A stretch of DNA of 64,000 nt from Nitrososphaerota archaeon (GTDB lineage Archaea; Thermoproteota; Nitrososphaeria; Conexivisphaerales; DTJL01): assembly GCA_021324115.1 (NCBI GenBank), contig JAJPJS010000018.1, positions 1 to 64,000 of the forward strand, in the 5' to 3' direction. The stretch's first letter is position 1, and the number at the start of each line of letters is the position of its first letter. Position numbers and translations under genes: made by a program. Below the pieces are notes generated by a model, which worked only from the letters and a program-made list of their open reading frames with translations, had not been told where the DNA came from and did not search any database. Shown here in pieces: positions 1 to 8,220 of this stretch.

Positions 1-67
1 AGATATAGTTACGCTTGTCAGGGAGAATGAACCTCCTCGTAGACAAAGGAGGACAAAGAGGGGAAGA

Positions 68-745
68 AAGAAAGTCCATTCCTGGCAGAAGCTAATCTGC
101 ATCTGCCAGCCCGTGGTTTACACCTTCAGGGACATGCAGAACGAAGTACCTTCATTGAACCTACCATGGAATGAACCGTATCCGGATCACCTAACTCGAC
201 AATACACAGGGCTTATCAGGAGATAACTAAAGAAAGAATGCTTTTATGGATACGATGCTGGAAAGAGTTGGCTCCCTCGGCATGAAGGAGGCTGAATGGG
301 AAAAGGGCGTACTCGCCGGGGACAGCGCTGGCGTCGAAACTGACAGATACGAAACTGTGGTGAGGACAAACTAGAGGAGGAGAAGGATATTCGAGGAAGT
401 GAGGTAGAAGGCTTTTCTATCTGAAATACCATATAAAAGCCATACTGGATCATCTGATAATACTGCTGAAGGTAGGCTTGATTAGCTGCAGGGCTGCAGA
501 TTGCACAATACTAAGAAGCATGTCGAAGTCTATATCTCTCCTCCTTTCCAGGCTCTGTCTTCGATGCAGACAGGGGCTTCGATGCTGAATATATCTTCAA
601 GAAAGTCTATTCCTTGAAGATGTTCCCTGACATAAAGCAGAGAGTGACCAAAGGGGGAGCTCGGGAGAAGTGGGCACTGGAAAGAGATTGCACTACAGAA
701 GGAAAGCATCGAAGATGTACAACTTTGAGTCTTACGAACATTAAT
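68..745 (+). pseudogene. Decayed DDE-type transposase (insertion-sequence relic)
   Basis: No intact reading frame exists, but transposase-like peptides appear in order in shifting frames: PWNEPYPDHL (164-193), AGDSAGVETDRYETVVR then a stop (315-374), FYLKYHIKAILDHLIILLK (415-471), DRGFDAEYIFKKVYSLKMF (569-625) followed by PDIKQRV, and YRRKASKMYNFESYEH (about 694-741). Going from one block to the next needs at least four frame changes plus in-frame stops. The blocks recall archaeal DDE transposases, in which a D-S-T-G-V-E-T-D segment and a late K-Q-R / R-R-K-A segment flank the catalytic acids. The family is assigned from memory of such motifs. No terminal inverted repeats were identified, and the left end may lie outside the window. 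Confidence 0.65.
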
Positions 746-860
746 TGGTGATTTGGGCTCGCGTAGGCGTACAGATACCTCGTCTGGTAATTCTTTGTAG
801 GATTCCAGAGTCAGCGATACCCTATGAGACAGGGGAAGTGGGTCTGATATCAAGCGATGG

Positions 861-935
861 CGGGCCCGGTGGGATTTGAACCCATGACCCCCGCCTTAGA
901 GGGGCGGTGCTCTGTCCATACTGAGCTACGGGCCC
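861..935 (-). tRNA. tRNA-Arg (anticodon TCT)
   Basis: Read on the minus strand, a cloverleaf folds with acceptor GGGCCCG/CGGGCCC, D stem GCTC/GAGC, anticodon stem CCGCC/GGCGG and loop CCTCTAA, which gives anticodon TCT. The T loop is TTCAAAT. No CCA is encoded. Two oddities: position 33 is C instead of the nearly universal T, and the outermost T-stem pair reads A-C. A TATA-like TTCTTTAAG lies upstream on the minus strand, around 955-965. The gene abuts the transposase relic. Confidence 0.88.
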
Positions 936-1074
936 AATCCAAACAGTGAAGGGACAGTCTTAAAGAATCTTAAGATGTATTCCTAGTCGCCGGACGCAGT
1001 GTATAACTGGATAATTGTGAGTTCAGCCTAGCTAACTCTTTCTAGCTCGTTGCTATAAATGATTTATTGAATGA

Positions 1075-1080
1075 TTTATA
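1075..1080 (+). promoter_or_regulatory. TATA box for the ECF-type gene
   Basis: TTTATA is centred about 28 bp before the ATG at 1106, the usual archaeal TATA-to-start distance, so the transcript probably begins at or next to that ATG without a leader. Confidence 0.5.
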
Positions 1081-1105
1081 AGTGTGCAGAACCAGTATAA
1101 AAATC

Positions 1106-1729
1106 ATGACGGAGACCGAACAACATGGAAATTCCAACCTATCCAACCAGGGGAAAAGGACCCTTTCCCTTGCAGTAGTAGTTGTCTTCAGCGCACTCAT
1201 CGCAATTGGGACGATAGTTTCCATCAGAATGCCAAAACCACTTTATGAGATTACCTGGGCCCCGGCTGTCTACCTAGCCCTCGGCTACCTGACTGACAAG
1301 AAAACATCGTTTTCGGCCACTGCACTGGGTTCTTTCATAGGTGAACTGGTGAACATAACGTTCTACGGTGGCGGCTCGATAATATATCCGTTCGGAATGA
1401 TCTGGGCCAGGGGGCCAGAAGCTATCATTGTTGGCTTTTCACGAGGTAAGCGGAGGAGATGGATCGTTGTGTCGATGGTTCTGGCGACCGTATATGAAAC
1501 CATGGCGTTTTATGTTTCGGACGGCCTGTTCTACGCTTTTGGCCTTTTCGGATACGGCTCACCCTCCGGACTTTTACCTGGATTCGAACTCGCCTCTTCT
1601 GACCTGCTAACAATGGTAGACCTGATCTTCATCCCGATATCTCTTGCAGTGATCGAGGTTGGGAAGCCCTACTTCGCCAGGATGGGCTTTCTGGACTTCA
1701 AGAAGGAAGTAGCAACAAAAGCCGTATAA
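1106..1729 (+). CDS. ECF-type transporter substrate-binding (S) component-like membrane protein
   Basis: A 207-residue hydrophobic protein with about five or six membrane segments. A short polar N-terminus is followed by ALIAIGTIVSIRMPKPLYEI and the alternating helix-loop pattern typical of ECF vitamin-uptake S components. An in-frame GTG exists at 1082, but the TATA box sits at 1075-1080, so the ATG at 1106 fits a leaderless start better. No energising ATPase or T component lies nearby, as is common where S components share a general module. The substrate cannot be read from sequence; a thiamine precursor is possible given thiL nearby, but that is only context. A phosphohexomutase follows after 9 bp and is probably cotranscribed. 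Confidence 0.65.
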   Translation: MTETEQHGNSNLSNQGKRTLSLAVVVVFSALIAIGTIVSIRMPKPLYEITWAPAVYLALGYLTDKKTSFSATALGSFIGELVNITFYGGGSIIYPFGMIWARGPEAIIVGFSRGKRRRWIVVSMVLATVYETMAFYVSDGLFYAFGLFGYGSPSGLLPGFELASSDLLTMVDLIFIPISLAVIEVGKPYFARMGFLDFKKEVATKAV

Positions 1730-1738
1730 AGCGTATCC

Positions 1739-3112
1739 GTGAAGCACCTGCCAAAATTGGGTCATCTATTCGGTACGAACGGAATAAGGGGCATACCGGG
1801 AAAGGACCTTTCGCCAGATGTTGTCTCATCTGTAGCCAGGGCCGTCGCAGCTAAACTGGGCCATCCCATCGTGGTTGGGATGGACGGCAGACTTTCCAGC
1901 CCAGCACTTAAAGAATTGGTCGTATCGTCCCTTCTGGAATCCGGCTCTGACGTTGTTGACGTCGGAATGCTCCCTACGCCTGCGCTTCAGTACTACATCT
2001 CCCGGGGCAGGTTTGGGGGTGGAATAATGATTACCGCTTCACACAACCCTCCGGAGTTCAACGGTCTGAAGGTGATGGGAGGGAACGGTGTTGAGGTGCC
2101 AAGGAGCGTTGAAAAGGAAATCGAAAAGCTGGTCGAGTCGAAAAAGCCAAGGAAACCGGTCGACAGACCCGGCGAGCTGAGAGAAGATCGGACGGGTGTG
2201 GAAAAGTATGTGGCAGGTGTGAAATCTCAGGTCGATGTGCGCTCGATCAAGATGAAGCATTTCAGAATAGTGGTGGACGCCGGAAATGGTATGCAGGCAC
2301 TCGCCGTCCCCCAGTTACTGAAGGAGCTAGGCGCCACTGTGAAATGCATCAACTGCGAAGTAAACGGGGCGTTTCCGGGGAGGGGGCCCGAGCCAACCGC
2401 CGAAAAGCTGGTCAACCTTTCAAACCAGGTGGCCCGCGGAGGCTACGACCTGGGTGTGGCTTTCGACGGTGACGGGGACAGGTCCGTATTCTGTGACGAA
2501 AGGGGAATGATACTGACCGGGGACAGATCTGGAAGCTTTCTGGCTGAATTTCTTTTGAGGGTCAAGGGGAAGAACAAGGTGGTCACAACCATCGCCACCT
2601 CTTCTCTGGCGGATTGGGCTGTCGAACCAACAGGCTCTGAGCTCATTCGAACAAGGGTGGGGAGCGTGGACGTTACGGACACTATGATAAAGGAAAAGGC
2701 GCTGGTGGGGTTTGAAGAGAATGGTGGTTTCTTCTACCTACCACATCAGCCGGTCAGGGATGGCGCCATGACGCTCGGACTCGTACTCTGGGCACTTTCT
2801 TACTATGGAACAGCCTTTTCGAGGTGCATTTCACGTCTTCCGAGGCTGTACCAGAGGAAGGGAAAGACTCAGGCTCCGAATGAAATAAAATACAAGGTGG
2901 TCGAAGAGGTGGCCAAGAGCGCGGACGGAGCGGTGGATACTACTGATGGCGCGAAGGTTACCCAGCAGGATGGTTCCTGGGTTCTGGTCAGGGCGAGCGG
3001 AACTGAACCTTTGATAAGGGTGTTTTCCGAATCCAGAGTCGAGTCTGAGGCAGAGGAATTATACAAAAAATACATGCTTCTTGTAGAGCAGATTATAAGA
3101 AAACAAAGGTAG
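1739..3112 (+). CDS. Phosphohexomutase (phosphoglucosamine mutase/phosphomannomutase family)
   Basis: A 457-residue alpha-D-phosphohexomutase that shifts phosphate between C1 and C6 (or C1 and C2-type positions) of hexose phosphates. All four family signatures are present: phosphoserine loop TASHNP at residues 99-104, metal-binding DGDGD at 243-247, sugar-recognition loop GFEENGG around 324-330, and phosphate-binding RASGTEP at 418-424. FEENGG plus FGTNGIRG at the N-terminus resembles archaeal GlmM/ManB-like enzymes, but substrate preference (GlcN-6-P, Man-6-P, Glc-6-P) cannot be settled by eye. The start is GTG. This is one of three paralogues in the window and the one with the most canonical active site. 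Confidence 0.88.
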   Translation: MKHLPKLGHLFGTNGIRGIPGKDLSPDVVSSVARAVAAKLGHPIVVGMDGRLSSPALKELVVSSLLESGSDVVDVGMLPTPALQYYISRGRFGGGIMITASHNPPEFNGLKVMGGNGVEVPRSVEKEIEKLVESKKPRKPVDRPGELREDRTGVEKYVAGVKSQVDVRSIKMKHFRIVVDAGNGMQALAVPQLLKELGATVKCINCEVNGAFPGRGPEPTAEKLVNLSNQVARGGYDLGVAFDGDGDRSVFCDERGMILTGDRSGSFLAEFLLRVKGKNKVVTTIATSSLADWAVEPTGSELIRTRVGSVDVTDTMIKEKALVGFEENGGFFYLPHQPVRDGAMTLGLVLWALSYYGTAFSRCISRLPRLYQRKGKTQAPNEIKYKVVEEVAKSADGAVDTTDGAKVTQQDGSWVLVRASGTEPLIRVFSESRVESEAEELYKKYMLLVEQIIRKQR

Positions 3113-3118
3113 GCCCAA

Positions 3119-3295
3119 TCAGTTTATACCAAGTTCAGGAAACTTCGCCTTGGCTACACCCAGTTCGCCTTGCAGGGTTCTTATCCGGTTTGCATACTCG
3201 GTCATCTTCGCCTTGTCTCCCTGAACCTTGGCGATCTTGTAAGCCTTCCATGCCTTCTTCAAAGCTCCCCACGTTTGACCTTTAGTGTAAGACAT
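3119..3295 (-). CDS. Small basic protein of unknown function (58 aa)
   Basis: A 58-residue frame running ATG to TGA begins MSYTKGQTWGALKKAWKAYK and ends in PELGIN. It is rich in Lys and Ala, predicted mostly helical, with no Cys and no membrane segment. A purine-rich stretch (GGAATTGAAGG) precedes the ATG and a TATA-like TTTTATC lies about 40 bp upstream. Its stop sits 6 bp from the end of the convergent hexomutase gene. I do not recognise the family. The clean frame, start signals and coding-like composition make a real gene likely; nucleic-acid binding would be a guess from charge alone. Confidence 0.6.
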   Translation of the reverse strand: MSYTKGQTWGALKKAWKAYKIAKVQGDKAKMTEYANRIRTLQGELGVAKAKFPELGIN

Positions 3296-3381
3296 CCTTC
3301 AATTCCCTCTAATCCACATCATATGAGAGCGTAGATAAAAGTCTTTCGTGTTTCATGTATTGACATGTTGTTAAACAATGT

Positions 3382-4356
3382 CTATGGCATGCGTCTTGGG
3401 GCAAAATGCACCCAGCCCGCTGGCCTTATCCTTCTGATTTGGCCCTCGTAGACGAGTCTTACACCTCCGCCCTGGACCACTCTGCCCAGCCTGTACAGCC
3501 TGCCCCCCGACTGCTTTGCGATCTCGGATATCTTTTCCTCGTTCTTCGGAGGGACGGTGAATACTGTCGCGTATTCTTCCCCTCCGAACATTACTGCATC
3601 GAAAACGGATTCCCTATCAAGCCCGCTTTCGGCGATTTCCTTATCCACAGGAAGATTGTCCAGTTCCATTCCCACACCACTCTGGAATGCAATCTCGTTC
3701 AGGGTCGCCGAGAGACCATCGCTGCTGTCCATTGATGCTGAAACAAGGCCGGATGATACCACGCTTCTGCTTAGCCAGATGTTTGGCTTCGGCTCAAGAA
3801 CCGAATCTATGCACTGTCTCTTGATTGTGCTGGGTATGGATAATCCTTCAACCAGATGTTTTAGACCCAGACCCGTGTACCCGAAGGGGCCCGTGGAAAA
3901 TACGATATCGTCGGGGCGTGCGCCATTCCTGGTAACGTAAATATCTCCGGCCCTGCCAAGCATCACGCAGTCTATGACCAGGTCCTTCGCTTCGTTTATG
4001 TCCCCTGAGATCAGTCTCAGTCTGTATTCCCTTCCCGCCTGTCTGAATCCAGCTATGAGGCTCTCGATGGGTTTCCGATTCGCCAGCCTCCTTGGAATGC
4101 CGAGTGAAACAGAGAACGCAAACGCCTTCGCTCCCTTGGATGAGACGTCGGACAGACAGGCTATGACGGACTTTCTTGCAGCCTGTGAAAGTGTCATCCC
4201 GGGAGGCATGTCCGTCTCGGCCACAAACATGTCGACCTTTACCACCAGACGTCCTTTCTCATTCAGGTATGCAACATCATCAAACATTCCGGGGTCCTTG
4301 TCCGGGTTTGCCTGAAAAGACCTCCTGAACAGGTCTATGATTTCATTCTCGTTCAT
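3382..4356 (-). CDS. thiL: Thiamine-monophosphate kinase-like protein (ThiL/AIR synthase fold)
   Basis: A 324-residue member of the PurM/ThiL superfamily. ThiL phosphorylates thiamine monophosphate to the diphosphate cofactor with ATP. Seen: an early acidic FDDVAYL in place of the usual GDDAA, an aspartate in VKVDMFVAETDMP, the nucleotide-loop DVSSKGA, ISGDINEA, SMDSSDGL, and late FGGEEYAT. These match ThiL order and spacing. The ATG overlaps the stop of the upstream hexomutase by 4 bp, so the two are translationally coupled. The first metal-loop residues deviate from the family, so a related selenide- or AIR-type kinase is a lesser alternative. Confidence 0.8.
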   Translation of the reverse strand: MNENEIIDLFRRSFQANPDKDPGMFDDVAYLNEKGRLVVKVDMFVAETDMPPGMTLSQAARKSVIACLSDVSSKGAKAFAFSVSLGIPRRLANRKPIESLIAGFRQAGREYRLRLISGDINEAKDLVIDCVMLGRAGDIYVTRNGARPDDIVFSTGPFGYTGLGLKHLVEGLSIPSTIKRQCIDSVLEPKPNIWLSRSVVSSGLVSASMDSSDGLSATLNEIAFQSGVGMELDNLPVDKEIAESGLDRESVFDAVMFGGEEYATVFTVPPKNEEKISEIAKQSGGRLYRLGRVVQGGGVRLVYEGQIRRIRPAGWVHFAPRRMP

Positions 4357-5657
4357 TTACCGGAACTCCCCGTAATCTTCACGATTTGTTCCTTCACTCG
4401 GTTCGCCAGATGAAGAGCGGCCTGTTCAGACCCAGATTCAACAGAAATACGCAATACGTCTTCTGTTCGGGAGGCTCTGAGAAGAACCCAGCCATCGTCT
4501 GTCCTGAACTTCACCCCATCGATCGTTGTGGCGTCTGGATGTTCTTTGAGGAAACTTTTCAGAATGCCCGGTATCCTCCTTCTTTCCACTTCAATCTTGG
4601 TTCTCATCTGGTGATGCGTACTGAACGGACCGGGGTCAAGCCTGCCTGTGCTGGCTATTTCCTTAAGAATTCGGGCTGCTGCAAGCAATCCGTCTCTGCA
4701 CAGGCTGAATGACGGCTCGATGACTCCAGCACTGCTGCCCTCACCTCCCAAAACGCAGTCGTTCTCAAGAATCGTTTTGACCACATTCGCTTCGCCGACC
4801 GGAGTAAGAAACACCTTTGCTCCAGCCTGCTCAGCCGTGCGCACAACCGCATCAGAGGTGTCCACGCTTATTGCAATCCCCACGCTTCCTTTCCGCTGTT
4901 TCACGGCTACAAACAGGGCATAATCCGGAGGCATCTTTCTTCCTTGACTATCCACGACCTGAAGCCGGTCCCCGTCGCAGTCAAATGCAAAGCCCACATC
5001 GCATCCTTCAGAAACAACTATGCGTCTGAGCTGCACAAGCTCGTCCTGTGTGGGGTCTATTATTCGGGTGAACACCCCCGGACTGCTGTTCAGGGCCAGA
5101 ACCTCGGCTCCCGCATCACGAAACAGTGAGGGAACGTGATAGCATGCGCTCCCCCCTCCGAGGTCCAGAGCAACCTTCAGGCCATGCGCATCTCCCTTTC
5201 CCATTACCCCAAGAATTTCATCGAAGTAGTGGCTGGCATCCGCCGATCTGGGTTGTCCGAAGATTGTGGTGTGACATTCTGACGAAAGAATCTCGTTTAG
5301 CTCATTTTCAAAAACCCCCCTCCCATCCCGAACCAGCTTTAACCCATTCCACTCCTTAGGATTGTGAGAAGCGGTCACCATTATACCGCCGCGCAAACCC
5401 TCCCGACTGACAAAGCGAAACAGTTCGGGCGTGGTTGTCGAGCCTATCCACACAGGATTGCTTCCACCATGCATGAGCCCCGATAAAACAGCCTTGGCAA
5501 TTACGAGGGAGGAAGTACGGGTATCCATACCCACCGCAACATCTGACGGACCCAGCCAGTTAGCATACCTGCAGGCTACCCTGAATGCATAGTCTGTCGT
5601 AATTCCTTGGCCATATAGACCACGGAGTCCAGAAATTGTCTCCATGAGAAGTACCAT
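4353..5657 (-). CDS. Phosphohexomutase paralogue 2
   Basis: A 434-residue phosphoglucomutase/phosphomannomutase-family protein. It carries the phosphoserine loop TASHNP (in GGIMVTASHNPKEWNGLK), a metal loop FDCDGDR in which one glycine of DGDGD is Cys, a GEGSSAG sugar loop and terminal RASRTED in place of RxSGTEP. The open frame extends upstream to 5783 but would run through tRNA-Thr, so the start is placed at the ATG at 5657, just before METISGLRG; 5645 is an alternative. A TATA-like ACTTATG lies near 5700. The substituted phosphate-binding loop (SRTED) suggests altered substrate or reduced activity. It is coupled to thiL by a 4-bp overlap. Confidence 0.8.
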   Translation of the reverse strand: MVLLMETISGLRGLYGQGITTDYAFRVACRYANWLGPSDVAVGMDTRTSSLVIAKAVLSGLMHGGSNPVWIGSTTTPELFRFVSREGLRGGIMVTASHNPKEWNGLKLVRDGRGVFENELNEILSSECHTTIFGQPRSADASHYFDEILGVMGKGDAHGLKVALDLGGGSACYHVPSLFRDAGAEVLALNSSPGVFTRIIDPTQDELVQLRRIVVSEGCDVGFAFDCDGDRLQVVDSQGRKMPPDYALFVAVKQRKGSVGIAISVDTSDAVVRTAEQAGAKVFLTPVGEANVVKTILENDCVLGGEGSSAGVIEPSFSLCRDGLLAAARILKEIASTGRLDPGPFSTHHQMRTKIEVERRRIPGILKSFLKEHPDATTIDGVKFRTDDGWVLLRASRTEDVLRISVESGSEQAALHLANRVKEQIVKITGSSGK

Positions 5658-5754
5658 TGTGGGCCGCTCCTGAGAAAACTCTGCCCGACATGACATAAGT
5701 CTTTCTGAATGGAGTGAAAGGCCGAGATACGATATTCCTGAAAGGTTGAATTTG

Positions 5755-5829
5755 AGCCGGCGAAGGGCTTTGATCCCTTGCACTCACGCTTACGAGGCGT
5801 GCGCTCTGACCAGGCTGAGCTACGCCGGC
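5755..5829 (-). tRNA. tRNA-Thr (anticodon CGT)
   Basis: The minus-strand cloverleaf has acceptor GCCGGCG/CGCCGGC, D stem GCTC/GAGC, anticodon stem CACGC/GCGTG with loop CTCGTAA (anticodon CGT) and T stem AAGGG/CCCTT. The T loop reads ATCAAAG, so position 54 is A where T is almost invariant. No CCA is encoded. A TATA-like GCTTAAATG sits about 39 bp upstream. Confidence 0.88.
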
Positions 5830-6005
5830 ACAGGAAAACGAGTCGAATTGTATCCGGTCGCTTGCCATTTAAGCCCTGAGCGCCAAAGTAGTTAATTGTT
5901 TTGCTGTGGTTTTCATGATGGGACTTGAGGATTTTGGGGGACTCTACGAAGTATAGCCTCTGTCCGGTACAGCTTATATAATCTCAAAATTCATCGTGAG
6001 AACGG

Positions 6006-6090
6006 GCGGGGGTCGCCCAGCCTGGTCAAAGGCGTAGGCCTGAGGCGCCTATCCCGTAGGGGTTCGTGGGTTCGAATCCCACCCCCCGCA
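6006..6090 (+). tRNA. tRNA-Leu (anticodon GAG)
   Basis: Class II tRNA with acceptor GCGGGGG/CCCCCGC, anticodon stem TAGGC/GCCTA and loop CTGAGGC (anticodon GAG), long variable arm TCCCGTAGGGGTTC, T stem GTGGG/CCCAC and loop TTCGAAT. The following bases 6091-6093 are CCA, so this tRNA may encode its CCA end, unlike the other tRNAs here. TATA-like CTTATATAAT lies about 30 bp upstream. Accessory genes start directly downstream. Confidence 0.93.
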
Positions 6091-6312
6091 CCACACAAAC
6101 TGGCCGAGTCACGGTTCCCAATGAGTTCCGAGCCCGATTACGACCCTGCTTGGAAGGAAGTTTGAAACCGGATTGGGGAAACCAGAAACTGCAGCACCAC
6201 CTTTGTGACAGAGCAATCTTTGTTTCACCGAACACCAAGGAACAGCAACGACCCATGCGCACCTGCAATGTGGGAAATTACCAAATTCTTAAATCCCACT
6301 CGTAATCTGTAA

Positions 6313-6666
6313 ATGGTGGGAAAATCGGAAATGGCGGTGATCGTAACAGAGAGAAGATTGGATTCAAAGAGGAGAGTGACGATTCCCGATACGACTACCC
6401 TCAAGGCAGGAAGCAAAGTTGTGGTGGTGGCTTCGACGGATTCGGCGATTGTAGCTCCAGATAGAGAGATCGCGGAAAGTATCTTTAAACTGCTGCAGGA
6501 GGTTGAATCAAAGAAGAAGCAAAGGGCGCTAGATGAATGGGAGAGGCTATTAACCAAGGCTCACCTTTCCGACGTATCTTCAACGGAAATACATCAGGCT
6601 GTAACCAGGGAAATCAAAAGGAGGGTCGGCCATATACATGTCAGCGAAGTCACCAATAATCGTTGA
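6313..6666 (+). CDS. AbrB/MazE-fold antitoxin (VapB-like)
   Basis: A 117-residue protein whose first half has the swapped-hairpin AbrB pattern (RRLDSKRRVTIPDTT, then AGSKVVVVAS and AIVAPDRE). The second half is charged and helical, as expected for the toxin-wrapping part. In VapBC pairs this protein binds its own promoter and neutralises the PIN nuclease encoded next. Its frame overlaps the toxin frame by 29 bp, a strong coupling signal. The TATA-like TTCTTAAAT at 6286-6294 is centred about 23 bp before the ATG, so the message is probably leaderless; an internal ATG at 6331 is an alternative start. Confidence 0.72.
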   Translation: MVGKSEMAVIVTERRLDSKRRVTIPDTTTLKAGSKVVVVASTDSAIVAPDREIAESIFKLLQEVESKKKQRALDEWERLLTKAHLSDVSSTEIHQAVTREIKRRVGHIHVSEVTNNR

Positions 6667-7066
6667 TACTTCCGCGTTCTTTGCAGGCACCAGGAAGCTA
6701 CGCACAATCATCGAGAAAGGGGAGCGTCTCTTAACCATCGACCTGATTGTTTTTGAATTCACGAAGGTGTTGGAGGATGAGATTCGGCGCTCTGTTGGAT
6801 CAGGAAATACGAAGAGGGCGGAGATGCTAAGAGGATTGAGGGATAGGTTTCCAAAGCTACTCTCAGACCTGGAAATTAATGTGACATCGCCCGAGTTTTC
6901 CTCCACAGACGTGAATCGTCTGTACTCTATGATCTCAAAGGGATTAGACTCCGGCGATGCGATGATATGGATTAAGATGCAGAAGGCTGGTTGCGACACT
7001 ATTCTCACGGATAATGTGTCGGACTGGAGAGAACTGGGAGCTAAAGTAGTAACCTTTGATCAGTAA
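6638..7066 (+). CDS. PIN-domain ribonuclease toxin (VapC-like)
   Basis: A 142-residue PIN-domain protein. The expected acidic metal-binding set is visible: D10 in IIVDTSAFF, E40 in VFEFTKVLE, D107 in GDAMIW and D125 in LTDNVSDW. VapC toxins cleave tRNA or rRNA when freed from the antitoxin. The only ATG that preserves the N-terminal beta strand is at 6638, inside the antitoxin gene. The pair lies just after tRNA-Leu and before degraded genes, consistent with an accessory, horizontally mobile locus. The RNA target is unknown. Confidence 0.82.
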   Translation: MSAKSPIIVDTSAFFAGTRKLRTIIEKGERLLTIDLIVFEFTKVLEDEIRRSVGSGNTKRAEMLRGLRDRFPKLLSDLEINVTSPEFSSTDVNRLYSMISKGLDSGDAMIWIKMQKAGCDTILTDNVSDWRELGAKVVTFDQ

Positions 7067-7165
7067 CGTCTCAAATCATCGTTTTTTGCAACTCGTATCA
7101 AATTTACGAGGACAAAGAGTGTGCAAGTTCCTTACGGAACCTTGAGAAGGAAGACATGGTCCGAA

Positions 7166-7450
7166 TTACGCCATTGGAGACGGACTTGCGTGTAGTTTTC
7201 CGGCAGTTGACCTGAACCTTTTGAAGGTGACAGAACTCATTTTTGTCACATCTGCGCTGACAATGACCATTGATCCCCTATCAGGCATGGCTAATGGCGC
7301 AATCACCTTAAGCAAAGTTGACTTCTCGCATAAGTCCGCAGTGCAGAAGCTTCTCGCATCATCAATCTCGATGTCCATTCCTTCGATCGCCTTGATGGCG
7401 TCATATCTCATGTGTTTGAATCGTGTCCGGAAGTCATAAACGTAATCCAA
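7166..7450 (-). pseudogene. Remnant of an ABC-transporter ATP-binding protein
   Basis: The 94-codon frame reads like the first third of an ABC ATPase after decay. FKHMRYDAIKAIEGMDIEID matches the start of the nucleotide-binding domain. ADLCEKSTLLKVIAPL stands where a Walker A GxxGxGKSTLLxxIxGL should be (K43 kept, glycines lost). MPDRGSMVIVSADVTKMSS matches the following P-x-x-G-x-(I/V)-x-x-x-(G)-x-D-(V/I)-T segment. It stops before the Q-loop, signature and Walker B motifs. No permease is nearby. It is best read as a dead, truncated gene. Confidence 0.55.
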
Positions 7451-7517
7451 CCGAAAATTGGGTCAAAATGACATTCTCCAAACCTTGAAAAGAGCCTTGC
7501 ATATGCTAGCGTTATGG

Positions 7518-8201
7518 TTATTTTACATCAATTTGTCCTTTGATTTTATCTCTTATCTGTGTGACACTAGTGCCATTCCTTTCCAGTTTTGTATCTATAA
7601 GGCTTCTAAACAGTGTCAAAGCACCAGGCTTCTTTCTGATGGTTTCAGTGAGCTTTGCGAACAGAGTACTGTAATTATCCATCAACAGTGGTATAAATAA
7701 ATTGCCAGCTGCGGATCTTCCGAATAAAACAGCAATGAATGCAGCCATTCCGAAGGTAGAGTTGAACCCATCACTAAACCTTGCATACCACCCCTCAAAT
7801 TCTTCTTTATTGAAATTATTTGCCTCAAATTCTTCGAGTTCCCGGAGAACCTTTTTGCTCATTTCCTTGCTACTATCGATAAAGGCAAAAAGTGACTCCG
7901 AGCGCCGCGAGAGAGAAATGGGTGTTGATTTGCCAGCCCGGTCGCCCTGCTTCTTGGTCACGTAGCCCAGCCTCACGAGTTTCTCAATCCGTACCGCAAC
8001 CGTGCTCCTTGAGACAGAGTCTCGAACTTTCTCAACAAGCAAGTTGAAACCAAGACCCTGAGGACCTGCATTTCGTAATGCAACCAGAATTTGCCTGTCT
8101 TTATCGTCCAAAGGCTCGTCAGGGAATGCCAAAATTTGGCTGATTTCCGACGTGCTCATGCCGTTATACTTGCGACCTGGATTCATAAGTATTGTGGTCA
8201 T
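7518..8201 (-). CDS. Winged-helix transcriptional regulator
   Basis: A 227-residue protein. Residues about 30-100 form a winged helix (DDKDRQILVALRNAG, then SRSTVAVRIEKLVRLGYVTK as the recognition region, and KSTPISLSRR as the wing). The remaining half is helical with no recognised ligand domain and may serve dimerisation or sensing. It resembles MarR/PadR-type archaeal regulators only in the DNA-binding part. The start is uncertain: ATG at 8201, 8186 or 8159. The promoter contains a doubled GGTATAG (see the separate entry). Target genes are unknown; it stands alone among accessory genes. Confidence 0.65.
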   Translation of the reverse strand: MTTILMNPGRKYNGMSTSEISQILAFPDEPLDDKDRQILVALRNAGPQGLGFNLLVEKVRDSVSRSTVAVRIEKLVRLGYVTKKQGDRAGKSTPISLSRRSESLFAFIDSSKEMSKKVLRELEEFEANNFNKEEFEGWYARFSDGFNSTFGMAAFIAVLFGRSAAGNLFIPLLMDNYSTLFAKLTETIRKKPGALTLFRSLIDTKLERNGTSVTQIRDKIKGQIDVK

Positions 8202-8202
8202 A

Positions 8203-8220
8203 TCTCTATACCACTATACC
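8203..8220 (-). promoter_or_regulatory. Tandem GGTATAG motif upstream of the winged-helix gene
   Basis: On the minus strand the bases read GGTATAGTGGTATAGAGA, two copies of GGTATAG spaced 8 bp apart, 2-19 bp upstream of the longest possible start. One copy could be the TATA element if translation begins at 8186 (about 30 bp away); the repeat could also be an autoregulatory site. Confidence 0.3.

Noticed and set aside
530-853. 107-codon minus-strand frame
   Set aside because: It is antisense to the transposase relic and has no family resemblance.
5658-5783. Upstream extension of the second hexomutase
   Set aside because: It would run through the acceptor end of tRNA-Thr and adds no family sequence.
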